From the NCBI GenBank assembly GCA_003993805.1, contig RSEF01000026.1, forward strand, positions 5,762,960-5,826,959: a stretch of DNA of 64,000 nucleotides, given 5' to 3'. The stretch's first letter is position 1. Every line of letters starts with the position of its first letter. The position numbers and the translations under genes were made by a program. The DNA comes from Himantopus leucocephalus (lineage: Eukaryota; Chordata; Aves; Charadriiformes; Recurvirostridae). Positions 53,483 to 64,000 of this stretch are shown here, piece by piece. Below the pieces are notes generated by a model. The model saw only the letters and a program-made list of their open reading frames with translations. It was not told the origin of the DNA and ran no database searches.

Positions 53483-53889
53483 GATATGGACTGGAGCACC
53501 TCCCGTATGGGGAAAGGCTGCGAGAGCTGGGACTGTTCAGCCTAAAGAGGAGAAGGCTCAGAGGGATTTTCTTAACGTATATAAATACCTGAAGGGAGGG
53601 CACAGAGAGGACGGAGCCAGGCTCTTTTCAGTGGTGCCCAGCGACAGGACCAGAGGTGACGGGCACAGACTGAAACACAGGAGGCTCCGTCTGAACATCA
53701 AGAAACACTTTTTCAGTGCGAGGGTGACCGAGCGCTGGCACAAGTTGCCCAGGAAGGTTGTGGAGTTTCCATCCTTGGAGGTATTCAAGAGCCAGCTGGG
53801 CAGAGTGCTGGGCTAGGCTGCCCTGCTCGAGCCGGGGGGGTGCACCAGAAGACCTCTGGAGGTCCCTTCCAGCCTCAACCATTCTGTGA
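53483..53889 (+). mobile_element. CR1 LINE fragment with C-terminal ORF2 remnant, plus strand
   Basis: About 407 bp in sense orientation, from TGGACTGGAGCACCTCCCGT to GGTCCCTTCCAGCCTCAACC and the terminal ATTCTGTGA. The frame remains open from about 53469 to 53816 and still encodes the CR1 ORF2 C-terminus, with [46 protein letters not shown] and LGRVLG. The reverse-transcriptase palm and endonuclease domains are absent through 5' truncation, so the copy is non-autonomous. It ends in the short octamer-like CR1 tail rather than poly-A. Confidence 0.95.
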
Positions 53890-56800
53890 AGGATAATGCT
53901 AACAACAACCCCGGTCCAAAGAGGGAGCCGGAGTGGACACGGGACCCGTACACATAGTAGCTGACACACTTGTACTCCAGTCACCTCCTTGCTCAAGAAC
54001 AGAAGAGCTGAAAAGCTGAAGATGTCTGGCAAATATGAAATTACATCATAGATTGTAACTTAATAGTTTATTATACCACATAAATCAAGAATGAACATTA
54101 TCTCCATAAGAACTAGATGAAAATCATCAATAAATAATAATTAGCCGTTTCCTGGGCCTGCCATCTGGTAAGCATGTTTCCTAGCCAGCAACTGCCGCTC
54201 CTTGCACTTCTCCAGAGCAGCTTAGAGATGAAGACTGGCTATTCTTTCTTTTTTGTCAGTCCCTTTAGGAAACTTAGATACCCAGGACGCTGAGAGCCGC
54301 TCACATCGTCCTCACCACCGTACCTCAGCACTCCACGTGTACAGGGCTCCACTGTCCTTCCCGCTTATCCCGAGTCTCCAGTTTCTTAAAAAGCAGTAAG
54401 GAGCCAGAAGTTACTGAGCCCTGCCTTCCCTCCTGCTCGCAGGAACACGTGGGCTCCAAGATAACCAAATTAATCATTCTAACCTGTAAGTGGCTGTCAT
54501 TAGTATTATTATTTTCATCATATAAATTATCTTCCAGATTAGGTCATATGCATTTTGAGATCCTGTGGTTTCCTAGCAACTCCTCTTACCGCTCTACATG
54601 CAGACACAGTGTGCCGTTTTCTTTTCCTTTTTTAGACTCTCCACACAGGGGTTATATTCAGTAACGGTGATCTCAGGCCCGGCCCCAACAACCTTTAGTC
54701 TGTCACATTTGTGGGATAAGATGCAGAAGACAGCCACCCCCCCACCCCTCGAAAGACATTCGCAGCGGGTGGCCAGAAAAACACGGTCCTCCTCTTGTCT
54801 TCTGTCCTGCAGACCAGAAGCACTGAGCTCCGCAGGACAGGGACGACAAAACCACACCCACACGTGTTAAAAACTGGCAGAATTTGGAAGACCCTATCAA
54901 CATAATTCTGACAGCAAAATATGTGACAGTACATGGTACAGTTCCCTGCAAAACACTGCTGCTTCAAAGCCCGCGTGGGGTGCTCTCGGTTTAAGGCTTT
55001 TCCTCTGTCATTTACTCCTCCCGTGATCTGCCAAAGCACACCTCTGCCGGCCAAGCCCAGGCTGAGGCGTTCCAACACACACCACAAACTCCTCCAAAAC
55101 AGCCAGGTTTAGCCGCTTCCTCGCCGTAACCCCAGTCTTACGCCGCTGCCAGGCGCCCTGCAAGTCCTCAACCCACTTTGCTCAGTCACATAAACCAGCG
55201 TGGAACCGCCACTGCAGACGCCGGAGCACAGCGCTTTGCTGCGCTTAAACCCTTCGTTACTGCCAGGCGCACCCAAGGTACGGCATCCCGCGTAAACATG
55301 GGGCAGGTACCTAAACGCTCGGGTCACTCAATAGATATGCTTTCCAAATAATACACGTTTGCACACGGGCTTCCACATAAAAGCACAAACTATGGTTTTA
55401 GAATTGTTTCTAGTCCAATGCGGGAAACTGTCTGGAGGGCCAAACCAATTTTAGGCACCAATTTTAATTAACTTCTCTAGCTGAGTTAATCAAGATATCT
55501 ACCAAATTTAATCATGACGGGGGCACAAAGTTAGGCAATGTGACTATCCCAGACAATCTTTTGTGCAAGGAGAATACGATTAACTTCTGTCCTGCCCCAC
55601 TGACATTTTTTAAAATAACAATGTCTGTTCTAAACTACAAAAGCTATGGGGCTTAATTATTTAGATAGCTAGTGGCCCTGTTTCAAAGAAGAAAAGAGAA
55701 CAGACCTCAGAAACGAACCATCTTCAGTCCACGTGGAGTACAGCTATTAATATTTGATCCCCTGCTAGCCCGGAGGCAAAGGGAATAATGTTCATTACAA
55801 GAGCCTAAGACTGAATCCACTTTAACGATGGACTGAACTGAAGATGAGGATGAAACCTTTCCTGCTCTAGGTGAGGTGGGTATGTTGGGGGACTCTGGTA
55901 ATTCCTTCAGCAAAGGAGCCGATATTTTGTCAAGCACAGAAAGAAATGGAAGTCTGTGGTTGCCATCAGGGCACCGCTGTAAAGACCATCACTGGATCCA
56001 ATATCCAGCCCTGGTTACAGAAGAGATAAGGTCACTGTGAAAAGTAAGGAACAGAGACACAAAGGCATATACTTGCAAACAGAAGAAATAATTTAATAGA
56101 AGTGTAATTAACAGGAAGAGAGAGACAATGCCACGTAACTGGGAATCAGAATATCCTTATCCCCTGCTCTCTCCCCCTAACTCATATTCAGTAGTAGTCA
56201 TGTGCCGTTTTTGTTCCAGGTTACAGTCTCGGGCCAGTCTTATTCAGGGCCTAGAGCAACGCAGCAGTTTGGCAGAGTCTTCAGAAAAACTGAAGATCCA
56301 ATTTAATTTTCTTGTTGTACCCTCAGTCAACACCCTGCAAATACAACTGGTGCCCCTGTCACAGGGTGGCCAGATCGTCCTCCGCGATACCCCTGCCCCA
56401 GTACGGACTAAGTTTCATCAGAGATTTCACTCTCGTATAATGACCCAGAGTCTTAACGTTAAAGTGGGACAATGAAATCTAGGTGAAGTATAGAAAAGAA
56501 AGTCAATTTTGGATGGCCCCATTTTGGGGTGTCAAAAGAAGACCTATTTTGCAGACTGGTCATAGTCTGTGTCACCCAATTAAAGCTGCAAACTAGCATC
56601 CCGTACGTGTCTTTGCCTGAGAAATTGTCTGCTTAAGCAGAAGCTCTTAAGGTTAAACAAATCCTTCAAATGTTGAGGGCCAGAGTCACTCACGCATGTA
56701 CAGTAACAGAGCTCCTGGAATTATTACACTCTCTGGACCCACTGCCGGTATTTGCTTCTTGGCTTTACTCTTCCTACAGTGTATACCCATTAGCACCTCT

Positions 56801-57424
56801 AATTAGAAAGGAAAAATCACGAGTTCCATGTTATTTAAAAGATTATGCAGCATTTTAAACTACAGCACAATGTAATTATTTTTTAATAGCCACAGCTATT
56901 TCATGTATTTACTTTTAATGGTGTTTGAGTCATAAATTAACAGTAGAAAAGAAAAAGGCAAATCAGCACTTGACAGAGACGCAGGCAACAATTGAAAAGA
57001 AAAACTGAAACGCTAAAAACTGCATGATCAAAAAGGAAGAGAGCCCGATTAGTTTTTCTTGTTTGCTTCATTCTGAACTGCTTTTTGTCATCTAACTTGT
57101 CCCCTGGAGGTCAAGAAGGTCAGGGATAAATAAAACTGAGAAGAGTTGAATGTCTGTGTTGGTGTAGAGTGACTTCTGTCAGTTTGTCAAAAGATGCGTA
57201 GTTTTGGACAGAGTCTTGAATGATCAGATCCCAAAGTTAATGAACTAGCACTGCCACCGCAGAGGACAGCCCGCCGTCACTGCGGCCTGGGTGTCACTGT
57301 GCCAGCTGCAGTACCAGCAGAGCAAGGGACCACACAGATGTCAGAGCACAGAGCTGCCAGAGAGACAGGATTAAGCAACCAGAGAGAAGGTGAGCCATGA
57401 AAGCAACATGTGTGCAGAGCACGT

Positions 57425-57474
57425 GCACACCGCTAGATTACGTACCGCCACAGCACACCGCTAGATCACGTACC
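57425..57474. repeat. 22-bp direct repeat
   Basis: GCACACCGCTAGATTACGTA plus CC occurs at 57425-57446 and again at 57453-57474 with one T-to-C change. The period is 28 bases. It lies about 380 bases upstream of the second KCND3 exon. Confidence 0.88.
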
Positions 57475-57822
57475 CTCATACAGTCAGCCGATGCCAGGAG
57501 TATGTGCAAGACGAGTGTCCCTAGCTGCTGTGCATCTCACCCCCAAAAAAGGACTATTACCTTTTGAAAGGACAAACAAGTCCGCAGCACTCCGTTCCTT
57601 ACCTCTGCAAGGCTACCAACACCCTGTGGCAGACGTTGTGCCTCAGACACAGGTACTCACTGACCCCTGGAGTCAGACCTGCGCGAGCTGTTCTCAACAG
57701 CACCTTGTCCCCTCTGCACACCCCTTGTATTTCACCCCCAGGCTTTCGCAGGCAGAGCGAGACCCTGAAATTTCCTTCCTCCTGCTATTGCCAGCACGGG
57801 ACCGATCACACGGTGTGCCAAG

Positions 57823-57854
57823 CTCTAACTTCAGCTTGTTTGCCTTCTCCACAG
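57823..57854 (+). promoter_or_regulatory. KCND3: 3' splice site of the KCND3 exon at 57855
   Basis: A good branch-point match, CTCTAAC at 57823-57829 with its adenosine about 26 bases from the junction, is followed by a pyrimidine-rich TTGTTTGCCTTCTCCACAG ending at 57854. Spacing and sequence are typical. Confidence 0.93.
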
Positions 57855-57956
57855 AAAGCCCGGCTTGCGAGGATTCGAGTGGCCAAAACGGGCAGCTCCA
57901 ACGCTTACCTTCACAGCAAGCGCAACGGCCTCCTGAACGAAGCCCTCGAGCTGACG
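57855..57956 (+). CDS. KCND3: KCND3 (Kv4.3) internal exon: proximal cytoplasmic C-terminus
   Basis: This 102-bp phase-0 exon encodes 34 residues, starting [11 protein letters not shown] and ending [10 protein letters not shown]. Spliced after RRAQK it gives the continuous post-S6 cytoplasmic segment. The residues [17 protein letters not shown] identify Kv4.3: as I recall the family, Kv4.2 has AAKSGSANAYMQ here and Kv4.1 differs further. The segment lies between the S6 gate and the His-rich region used by all Kv4 proteins, in the cytoplasmic tail that contributes to gating and KChIP/DPP-dependent inactivation. The donor is ACG|GTGAGT. The exon frame is open on both sides (57564-58259), so retention would not immediately stop translation. 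The exon that normally follows was not found downstream in the window. Confidence 0.97.
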
Positions 57957-57962
57957 GTGAGT
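57957..57962 (+). promoter_or_regulatory. KCND3: 5' splice site after the KCND3 exon at 57855
   Basis: ACG|GTGAGT is a strong donor except at the last exonic base positions, where ACG replaces the usual CAG. The exon ends in phase 0. Confidence 0.9.
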
Positions 57963-58374
57963 GCAGAGACAATATCTCCTTCCACAGAGTTTGAGAAGCT
58001 CTCTATTCCCACTCCTCTCCCTGGGCTCCCTCCCCTTCTCTTTCCATTGCCACCTAATTGCTCATTACCCGCCGTGGCAGCCTCGCACACGGCATGGCAT
58101 TATGCTATAATTACACTCACGTACTGTACGTGCCAAGTGGAGGGACAGCTGGAATCCAGTTGCAAGATTGGATGGGAGGAAAAAAGCTTCCTTGGGCTCC
58201 TCCTTGAGCTGGGCAAGGACGGGGCGTTCCAGCAACGACCAGGTTCCCCAGTCCCTTAAAGCTCTCTGTGCCACGGAGCTGCTGGAGCTGTACTGATTTA
58301 TACCACCCAGGGTCTGCCGCCTCTATAAATATCCACTCTCTTTCAACATAGAGTTATCTATTTTCAAGAGTCTC

Positions 58375-58514
58375 CCTCCAATATGGACTATCTGGAGGTA
58401 TTTAAAAGGCGTATAGATATGGTGGTTAGTGGCGGACTTGGCAGTGCCAGGTTAACGGTTGGGTTTGATGATCTTAACTGTATTTTCCAACCTAAACAAT
58501 TCCATGATTCTATC
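58375..58514 (+). mobile_element. CR1-family LINE 3' end, plus strand
   Basis: The segment reads CTGGAGGTATTTAAAAGGCG, TTAGTGGCGGACTTGGCAGT, then GATGATCTTAACTGTATTTT, CCAACCTAAACAATTCCATG and ATTCTAT. This is the usual ending of the CR1 subgroup whose tail reads 'gttggactcgatgatcttaaaggtcttttccaacc'. It differs from the other CR1 copies in the window and so belongs to a different subfamily. About 140 bp remain, with only a scrap of ORF2. Confidence 0.9.
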
Positions 58515-59379
58515 TAATCAAGCCCAACAGGACAGGAAAATATTCCCTAGCTCCTGTTTCAGGCAGTTCGGTGGTGGGTTTATTTTTAACAGCAGGGCCT
58601 CTGGAGGCTAATACTAGCTATTCAGGAGAAGAAAAGTTTTAAGTGCGTCAGATTGCTCAGCAGAATCAGCGAGAAGGAGAGGAGGTTATTACATTAAGCC
58701 TGATCAACACCAGAGCAGGTATTAGCACACTTCATGGATTTCATTTCAAACAAGTCAGCCTTTCGTGCACGTGGGGAGCAAAGAGCGAGATGAAGAATGC
58801 TTAATTGAGCCACCAGAGCTGCCTAGCACTTGTTCGTGCATCCTTACTTGGGGCATAATCCTTCAAATGTCTACTATTTCCCCTGGCACACATCCTTGCA
58901 TTTGTAAAATCAAAGCCAAAAAAACCTTTTCAGCTCATGGTGAAAGCTGCTCACTAGGACCCGAGCCCACTCCTACCCCAGCTGAGCGGGTACAGCACAC
59001 AGAGGGAAACCTTATTTTGCATGTAGGATGCTGCGCAGTGCAGTCTGAGATCGAGGAACCTGGCCCTTTACAACTGCAAGAGTTTTTAAACTGACTCTCC
59101 GAAAGCACTTCTCATGAAGAACAGATCTGGAGGGTAGGACGCCCAGACCAGTTTCTCTTCTCCCCTCCAAAACAAGTTGGAGCCTTCTGACTACACATCC
59201 AATGTTGTCTCCTGCTCTGTGAATGGCAGCGACACTCAGAAAATCTGTTTCTTGAACCATATGTTGCTTTTGAGCAGTTCAAGAAAAGTTTCTTTACCAA
59301 GAACATGGGAGACGAGGAAAACTGGTCACACCTCGTCCAGAGCCTTATCCCCGTAAAGGAAAGGCTCGGGACTGGGATG

Positions 59380-59482
59380 CCAGCTCAGCTGCGATTCTGC
59401 TATTTCATTACCCAGGAACATGCGAAAACTTGACAAATTTAAAGCTTCCTTTTGAGCTTCAGATTTCTAGTTTTTAAAAATG
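59380..59482 (+). repeat. MIR-like SINE fossil, plus orientation
   Basis: CAGCTCAGCTGCGATTCTGC, then TTGACAAATTTAAAGCTTCC, TTTTGAGCTTCAGATTTCTA and TTTTTAAAAATG follow the MIR order (Cys-box-like 'ctggctctgccac', 'caagtcacttaacctctc', 'tgagcctcagtttcc', 'ctgtaaaatggg'). It is diverged, with uncertain ends. Confidence 0.5.
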
Positions 59483-62400
59483 CCAGAAGAGCTTAGCAGG
59501 GACACTCAATTTGCACTTGATCTTCCAGCCTGTCATCCCAACAAGAATCTCCTCACTTCTCTTGTCAACCACAACTCCCTGCCAAGACCACTTGCGGAAG
59601 AGCAGCTGACGCACCAGTGCTTAAGTCCAGAATGCAAGAGGTTGAGGGAAATATTTGGCTGAATTAGATCATTTCCTGGCACTTACCCAAAAATGAGTGG
59701 AAGAAGGGTCATTTTGTTGGCTACAAGTCTACTGTAGACACAGGAAGGCAAACAAAAACATTTCTAACGAGGTTCTGGAGGATATTTTTTTTTTTTACCT
59801 TCAATAATTAAATTTAGATATGTAGCAGCACCTAGAGCAGGTCTCCCCAAGCATTTCTGGGTGCAACTTTCTTTCTGGTGGGCTTACAGCTCTAAATGCT
59901 AACATGACTCCCCCAAAGCTCAGCAAGATCCACAAATCCTACTTCAAAAAGCACTGAATATTGTATACATTTGTATTAATACTTTGCAAGAAAATATCCC
60001 CACCCTAAGGAACCTCCTGTTGAAATAATCAAAGGCAAAAGGGACAGGGGAGTAAGAATTACCATCCACCCGTGAGAAGGAACTTGCCAAAGCCGTGCCT
60101 GGCATCTGCGCGTCCACCGGGCAACGACCTGTGACTACCCGAGGACTAGCCTCACACCTGAATCAAGAACCAGGACATGTCTCCCCACCCACAGGTGCTG
60201 GCATTAATTAATTACAGAACTGCAGAGCATCCTTTGTTGTAAAGGTATACGCGACCGTTTGAACTCCACAAGGCAAGATTTGATGTCCTTTCGTTTTATG
60301 GCAGGAGAACGCACTATTCTTCAGAGTACAAAATGTGAGTGACAGCACAGTCTAGCCAGCCAATTTTTTTAAGCTGTAAAAATAGGAAGGAATGTGACTT
60401 CTGTAGTTGCTATATTAGGGGCCAAAATATTATCTACATACTGTGCCTATCTGTCGGTCAAATTAGTATCAAACTGCTTCATCGGTCAGGTACACATCCC
60501 ATTTTGATACCTTGCCCAGGACTCATGCTAACTTTAATGGACTTCACGTGGCCAGATTGCCATCGGGCTGGTTTGTTACCCAGCAGTAATTCCAACCGCA
60601 ATTACTACATGGCCATCACTAGACATCATCACTTTCATCATTAGCAATCACACGGTACTCTGATCAACGTACAATTGCTTTACAAGCGCGCAGCAGATTG
60701 CCCTGCACTCTGACACCTTGAGGGTTTCCCCAAGAAAAACAACTGCCCCAGAACATATCCTGGCTGCGGCTCTGCAGTCAAACTAATAAATTGGGAAATA
60801 AGAACTGTTCAAGATTCCGGAACATGTGCCAGAATGTCCTTTCATTAGCAGCAGAATGAATACTCTGACACCATCTTTCAAGGGAACAGCATGTCTTCAG
60901 CCTGTGGCCTTGTATCAAAGTAAAGAAAAAGCGAAGAAAAGGATTTATCCAAGACAGCAGCAGGAAGGAGTTCTGCTCCTAGCAAAAATACAGACTCTTG
61001 CTTCAGAAACATGTGGATTTGTGGCATTTTGCATTTGCTGTCTAGACACGAAGTACTCGGACCATTTTCTTCTCATTTACAGAGATTTTTAGTGGGCTTT
61101 ATGTCAGAAGTGCTCAAGGGATGGTGAGCTTCTTCCCATGGCAGCAGCCTACATATCCTCTTAGCGTTAATCTCCTTGTACAGCTAGCTGAAATTCCCTT
61201 TTAGCTAAAATGCTAGGAGGTGTATATCCTAGGAACAGTGAGCTGTGAGGTCTTGCGCCTTTTCACAAGCATTAGCCATAGATAAGCATTACAGCCATTC
61301 TCATGGGAAGGGACAGTCTAAACACCGAATCAGTTCATCTCAGTTCACCAGTGTCCAATTCAGTGTGCTGAAGCACTAAGCAGAAGAGGTAAAGTGGAAG
61401 TATTTTGGATTTCAGAACTGACACTACAGTGTGTTTCAGTCTCCCTCCGAGCAACCAGCAGCTCAGTGAATGTCTTCCAAGAACAAACTGAATGGTAGCT
61501 GGCACCATATCCTTGCAAAACTGGCATCCCAGCTCAAAAAGCAAACCAGCTCCTCTCCTCCCCCCACCAGCTTTTTCATTACAGCCAGACTCTTCTAATG
61601 AAGACACAGATTTTGTTTGCCTGCAGTAATGTAGGTACCACTGATGCAATCTCTAGAGGTATACATTCCTCAACAGTACTACCAAACTGCCAAGCATTTG
61701 TGTGATGTTGGCACTCTCACCATCCTCGGGCAGTAGTTTCTGCAGTTCTCATCCTTAATTTGCACTCTAGGATGTTCTCGGTGATTGCATACTCTGTTTC
61801 TGAAAACACTGAGCTGACTGAAGAAAAGGTGAAAGGAAGATAAGGTACGAGGTCACTGCCACCCCTGGACCCACGTCCATCAGCGGCAAGCCCAGCCTGG
61901 GGATGGAAGGCAGAGGGAGAGACTAAGTTGTGCTGCCAAAATTTCACAACTGGCTTAGGTCTTCTGCCAGAGGCACGGAAGCTCTATCTTTGCTTTCAGA
62001 TTCCATTTAGATCTCCTCTCAAGCAAATCCTCATAAAAAGATATTGTTTGCAATATGTGCTCTTTCTCTCTCCTCTTCCAGTGTTTTAGTGCAGCGTCAT
62101 ACTTGCTCCAGGGCTTGCAAGGACCTCCACGGGAAACGTTCCAACACAGACCTCAGCAGAGTCAGTAATCTCAGCGGGGTACAAACAGGACCTGCTTGAT
62201 GTGTTAGCTCACCAGGATTGTTAATAAGAAAAATGGAACTGATTTTTTTTTTAGGCCACTTCTAAAAATACTTCTGGGAATGCTCCATCTTCCAAAACAA
62301 CAGCAACAAAAAATCCATAACCTAAGACGCATTCCCATAGGAATCTATTAGTTCTGTGTACAGTAAGTCAGCTTCCTTCAGGTACCAGTTCAGCTGTGTT

Positions 62401-64000
62401 TTGGCACCTGTCAGAGACAGAGTTATTCCTTCACTTAAGGACCACAGAACCATCCTGGAAAAGGCCTCGAGAACACACATTTGCAGTGAATCACTGGGAC
62501 ACATGGGCATATTTAAAAGCAATCCTTTAAGCATAGTTGAATTTGACCCCCTTGAGAGCAACAGACAATGTCTTGGCACTTCTGCCAAGATATTCTACCT
62601 TCTCTCCCATCCCACTCATTTTCTCTCTTGAACAGTTAGATACTGCTGTTTCGTGTCTAAGTAGAGATTCAAGCCATGCACATCAATTTTTGGCTTTCAG
62701 ATTTGGGCATTACAGAAGACACCAGACACCCCTTACTTATGGAGCACGGGGAAACATTTTACAACAATTAATTGCTATTTTAATGCATGCAATTGTCTTT
62801 GAAAATGCTAGTCATCAAAGATACACACAGACTAATGTGTCATGAAATCACAGTGAATTTCAAGATCAGGAGCTTAAGCAGTAGTAGTAAGAGAACATCC
62901 TCAACAACCCAGATCTTAAATCTGCCACCACAGAACAGAGAAAATGAGAAAAATAATCCTGGCTCTCAAATAGCACAGAAACGCTCTCCTTCCATTTCTG
63001 AGGTGTATCTGATCATCACATCATAAGATAAGTGACATGCTACATTTTGAGGAATCCAAGCATCTGATTCACCAATATACTGTGGAAAACAAAAATCCAG
63101 AGTCCCAGATCTCTCCCCCCACACCCAAGTTGACTAAATTGGCCTATTACAGTTTTGACGGATGCTCGGTGCCAAGCTTTCTGTGTGAGCAAAGCATTAC
63201 GCACACACTGGATTCGAGCTCCTAACCTCTTATCCATTTCTACTTCAGCTGCTTCGAGCAGATCAAGCCCCTCAGCTTAACAAAAGCCGAGAGATCGGTC
63301 CGAAAGCTGTAGCTTATCCTAACCACTAATAACACTGCAGTCTGAGCAGTCTCTTCCCCAAATCACCACGCGCACACGTACCTGATGTAGAAACGGAGAA
63401 CAAACCAGCAGAAGTGCCCCCGTCAGCCTCTCCAACCCAGAGCCCATAAACAGGCACTGCCACGAGCGGTTCACCCCCTCAACTGCTTCTATGCCTTCTT
63501 AGGAAGCACCACTCCTTTTAATAGTTTTTGGACCTAAATACTTTCAGCTGTACCCAACCCCCTCCCAGGCGGCACGGGCTGCCTGCCTGACTCTAAGCAC
63601 ACCCTGCTCTCTGAATTAGCTTACAAATTTCTTAGCCACATTTCAGCAGTTTGGGCGCACAGGGGAAACAAGGGAAAGCTGCTCCCTGATTGTCCAGATG
63701 TTGCTGTAGTCAAGTATCTGGATTGAGAGGTCCTTGGAACAGGCTTGTCTTGTTCTGGTTTTGTACTAAGTGGTTCACAGAGGGTTCCTGGTCGGTTCGC
63801 GGGGCTCCTGGGCACCGGGTTACTAAAACATAAATCGCAGTAAGCCATCCTACTGAGTGAGAGCCACAATCCGTAAGAAACTAATGAAGATGGGACCTTC
63901 CTTCTCCTAGGGAACTGCTGCCACATTTCAGGGGAACATAAACCCTTTGCCACTGCTGGACAATGCTTCTTCATTAGCCATATGCTTGAATAGGTTAATT

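Larger units (their letters stand above)
57957..64000 (+). other. KCND3: KCND3 intron (5' part)
   Basis: It starts at the GTGAGT donor and runs to the window edge. The next Kv4.3 exon should encode GTPEEEHMG and a His-rich stretch before LLHCLEKTT; no frame here contains it, nor the short alternatively spliced 19-residue exon known from mammals. The region holds a CR1 3' end (about 58375-58514) and a MIR-like fragment (about 59380-59482). From 59483 to 64000 I recognise neither genes nor named repeats. Confidence 0.88.

Noticed and set aside
56128..56475. 115-codon open frame resembling a small protein
   Set aside because: No recognisable domain, no splice context matching KCND3, and ordinary composition for the region.
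58765..64000. Search for the next Kv4.3 exon (His-rich stretch, LLHCLEKTT, or the 19-residue alternative exon)
   Set aside because: Not found in any frame. A His-rich bit near 60620 (RHHHFHH) has no splice-site context and no Kv4 sequence around it.

Overview
The window is non-coding-rich vertebrate DNA, almost certainly avian. It lies inside one gene on the + strand: KCND3, encoding the voltage-gated A-type potassium channel Kv4.3. The avian call rests on several CR1 retrotransposon copies of typical bird form, including their 3' ends and the C-terminus of the CR1 reverse-transcriptase ORF, together with worn MIR-like SINE fossils and the absence of Alu, B1 or L1 repeats. CR1 is also abundant in turtles and crocodilians, so a non-avian archosaur relative or turtle is not strictly excluded.

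Layout. Positions 1-41724 are the downstream part of a very long intron. The large first coding exon (N-terminal T1 domain through S5 and the pore helix) is not here and must lie upstream. The exon at 41725-41887 (163 bp) encodes the end of the selectivity filter, S6 and the proximal C-terminus. An intron of 15,967 bp follows. The exon at 57855-57956 (102 bp) encodes the next 34 residues, whose sequence separates KCND3 from KCND1 and KCND2. Positions 57957-64000 are the start of the next intron. The exon expected next, carrying the Kv4-wide His-rich stretch before LLHCLEKTT, was not found and should lie downstream.

The introns contain five CR1 fragments (two minus, three plus), about eight fragments resembling the MIR/CORE-SINE family, a few microsatellites, several short tandem duplications, one 100-N assembly gap (35027-35126) and two single-N ambiguities (9203, 50687). 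Scattered GC- and CpG-rich patches have no recognised gene. No tRNA, rRNA, CRISPR array, bacterial operon or second protein-coding gene could be supported. Most open frames elsewhere look like chance or repeat-derived frames.

I did not find a new biological system. The points most worth a second look are: a diverged tandem duplication whose copies differ only by transitions; two CR1 copies 25 kb apart that share 124 identical bases; an open frame that continues 100 codons into the intron after the second exon; a 210-codon open frame of unknown meaning; and the SINE fossils and CpG patches as possible regulatory DNA.
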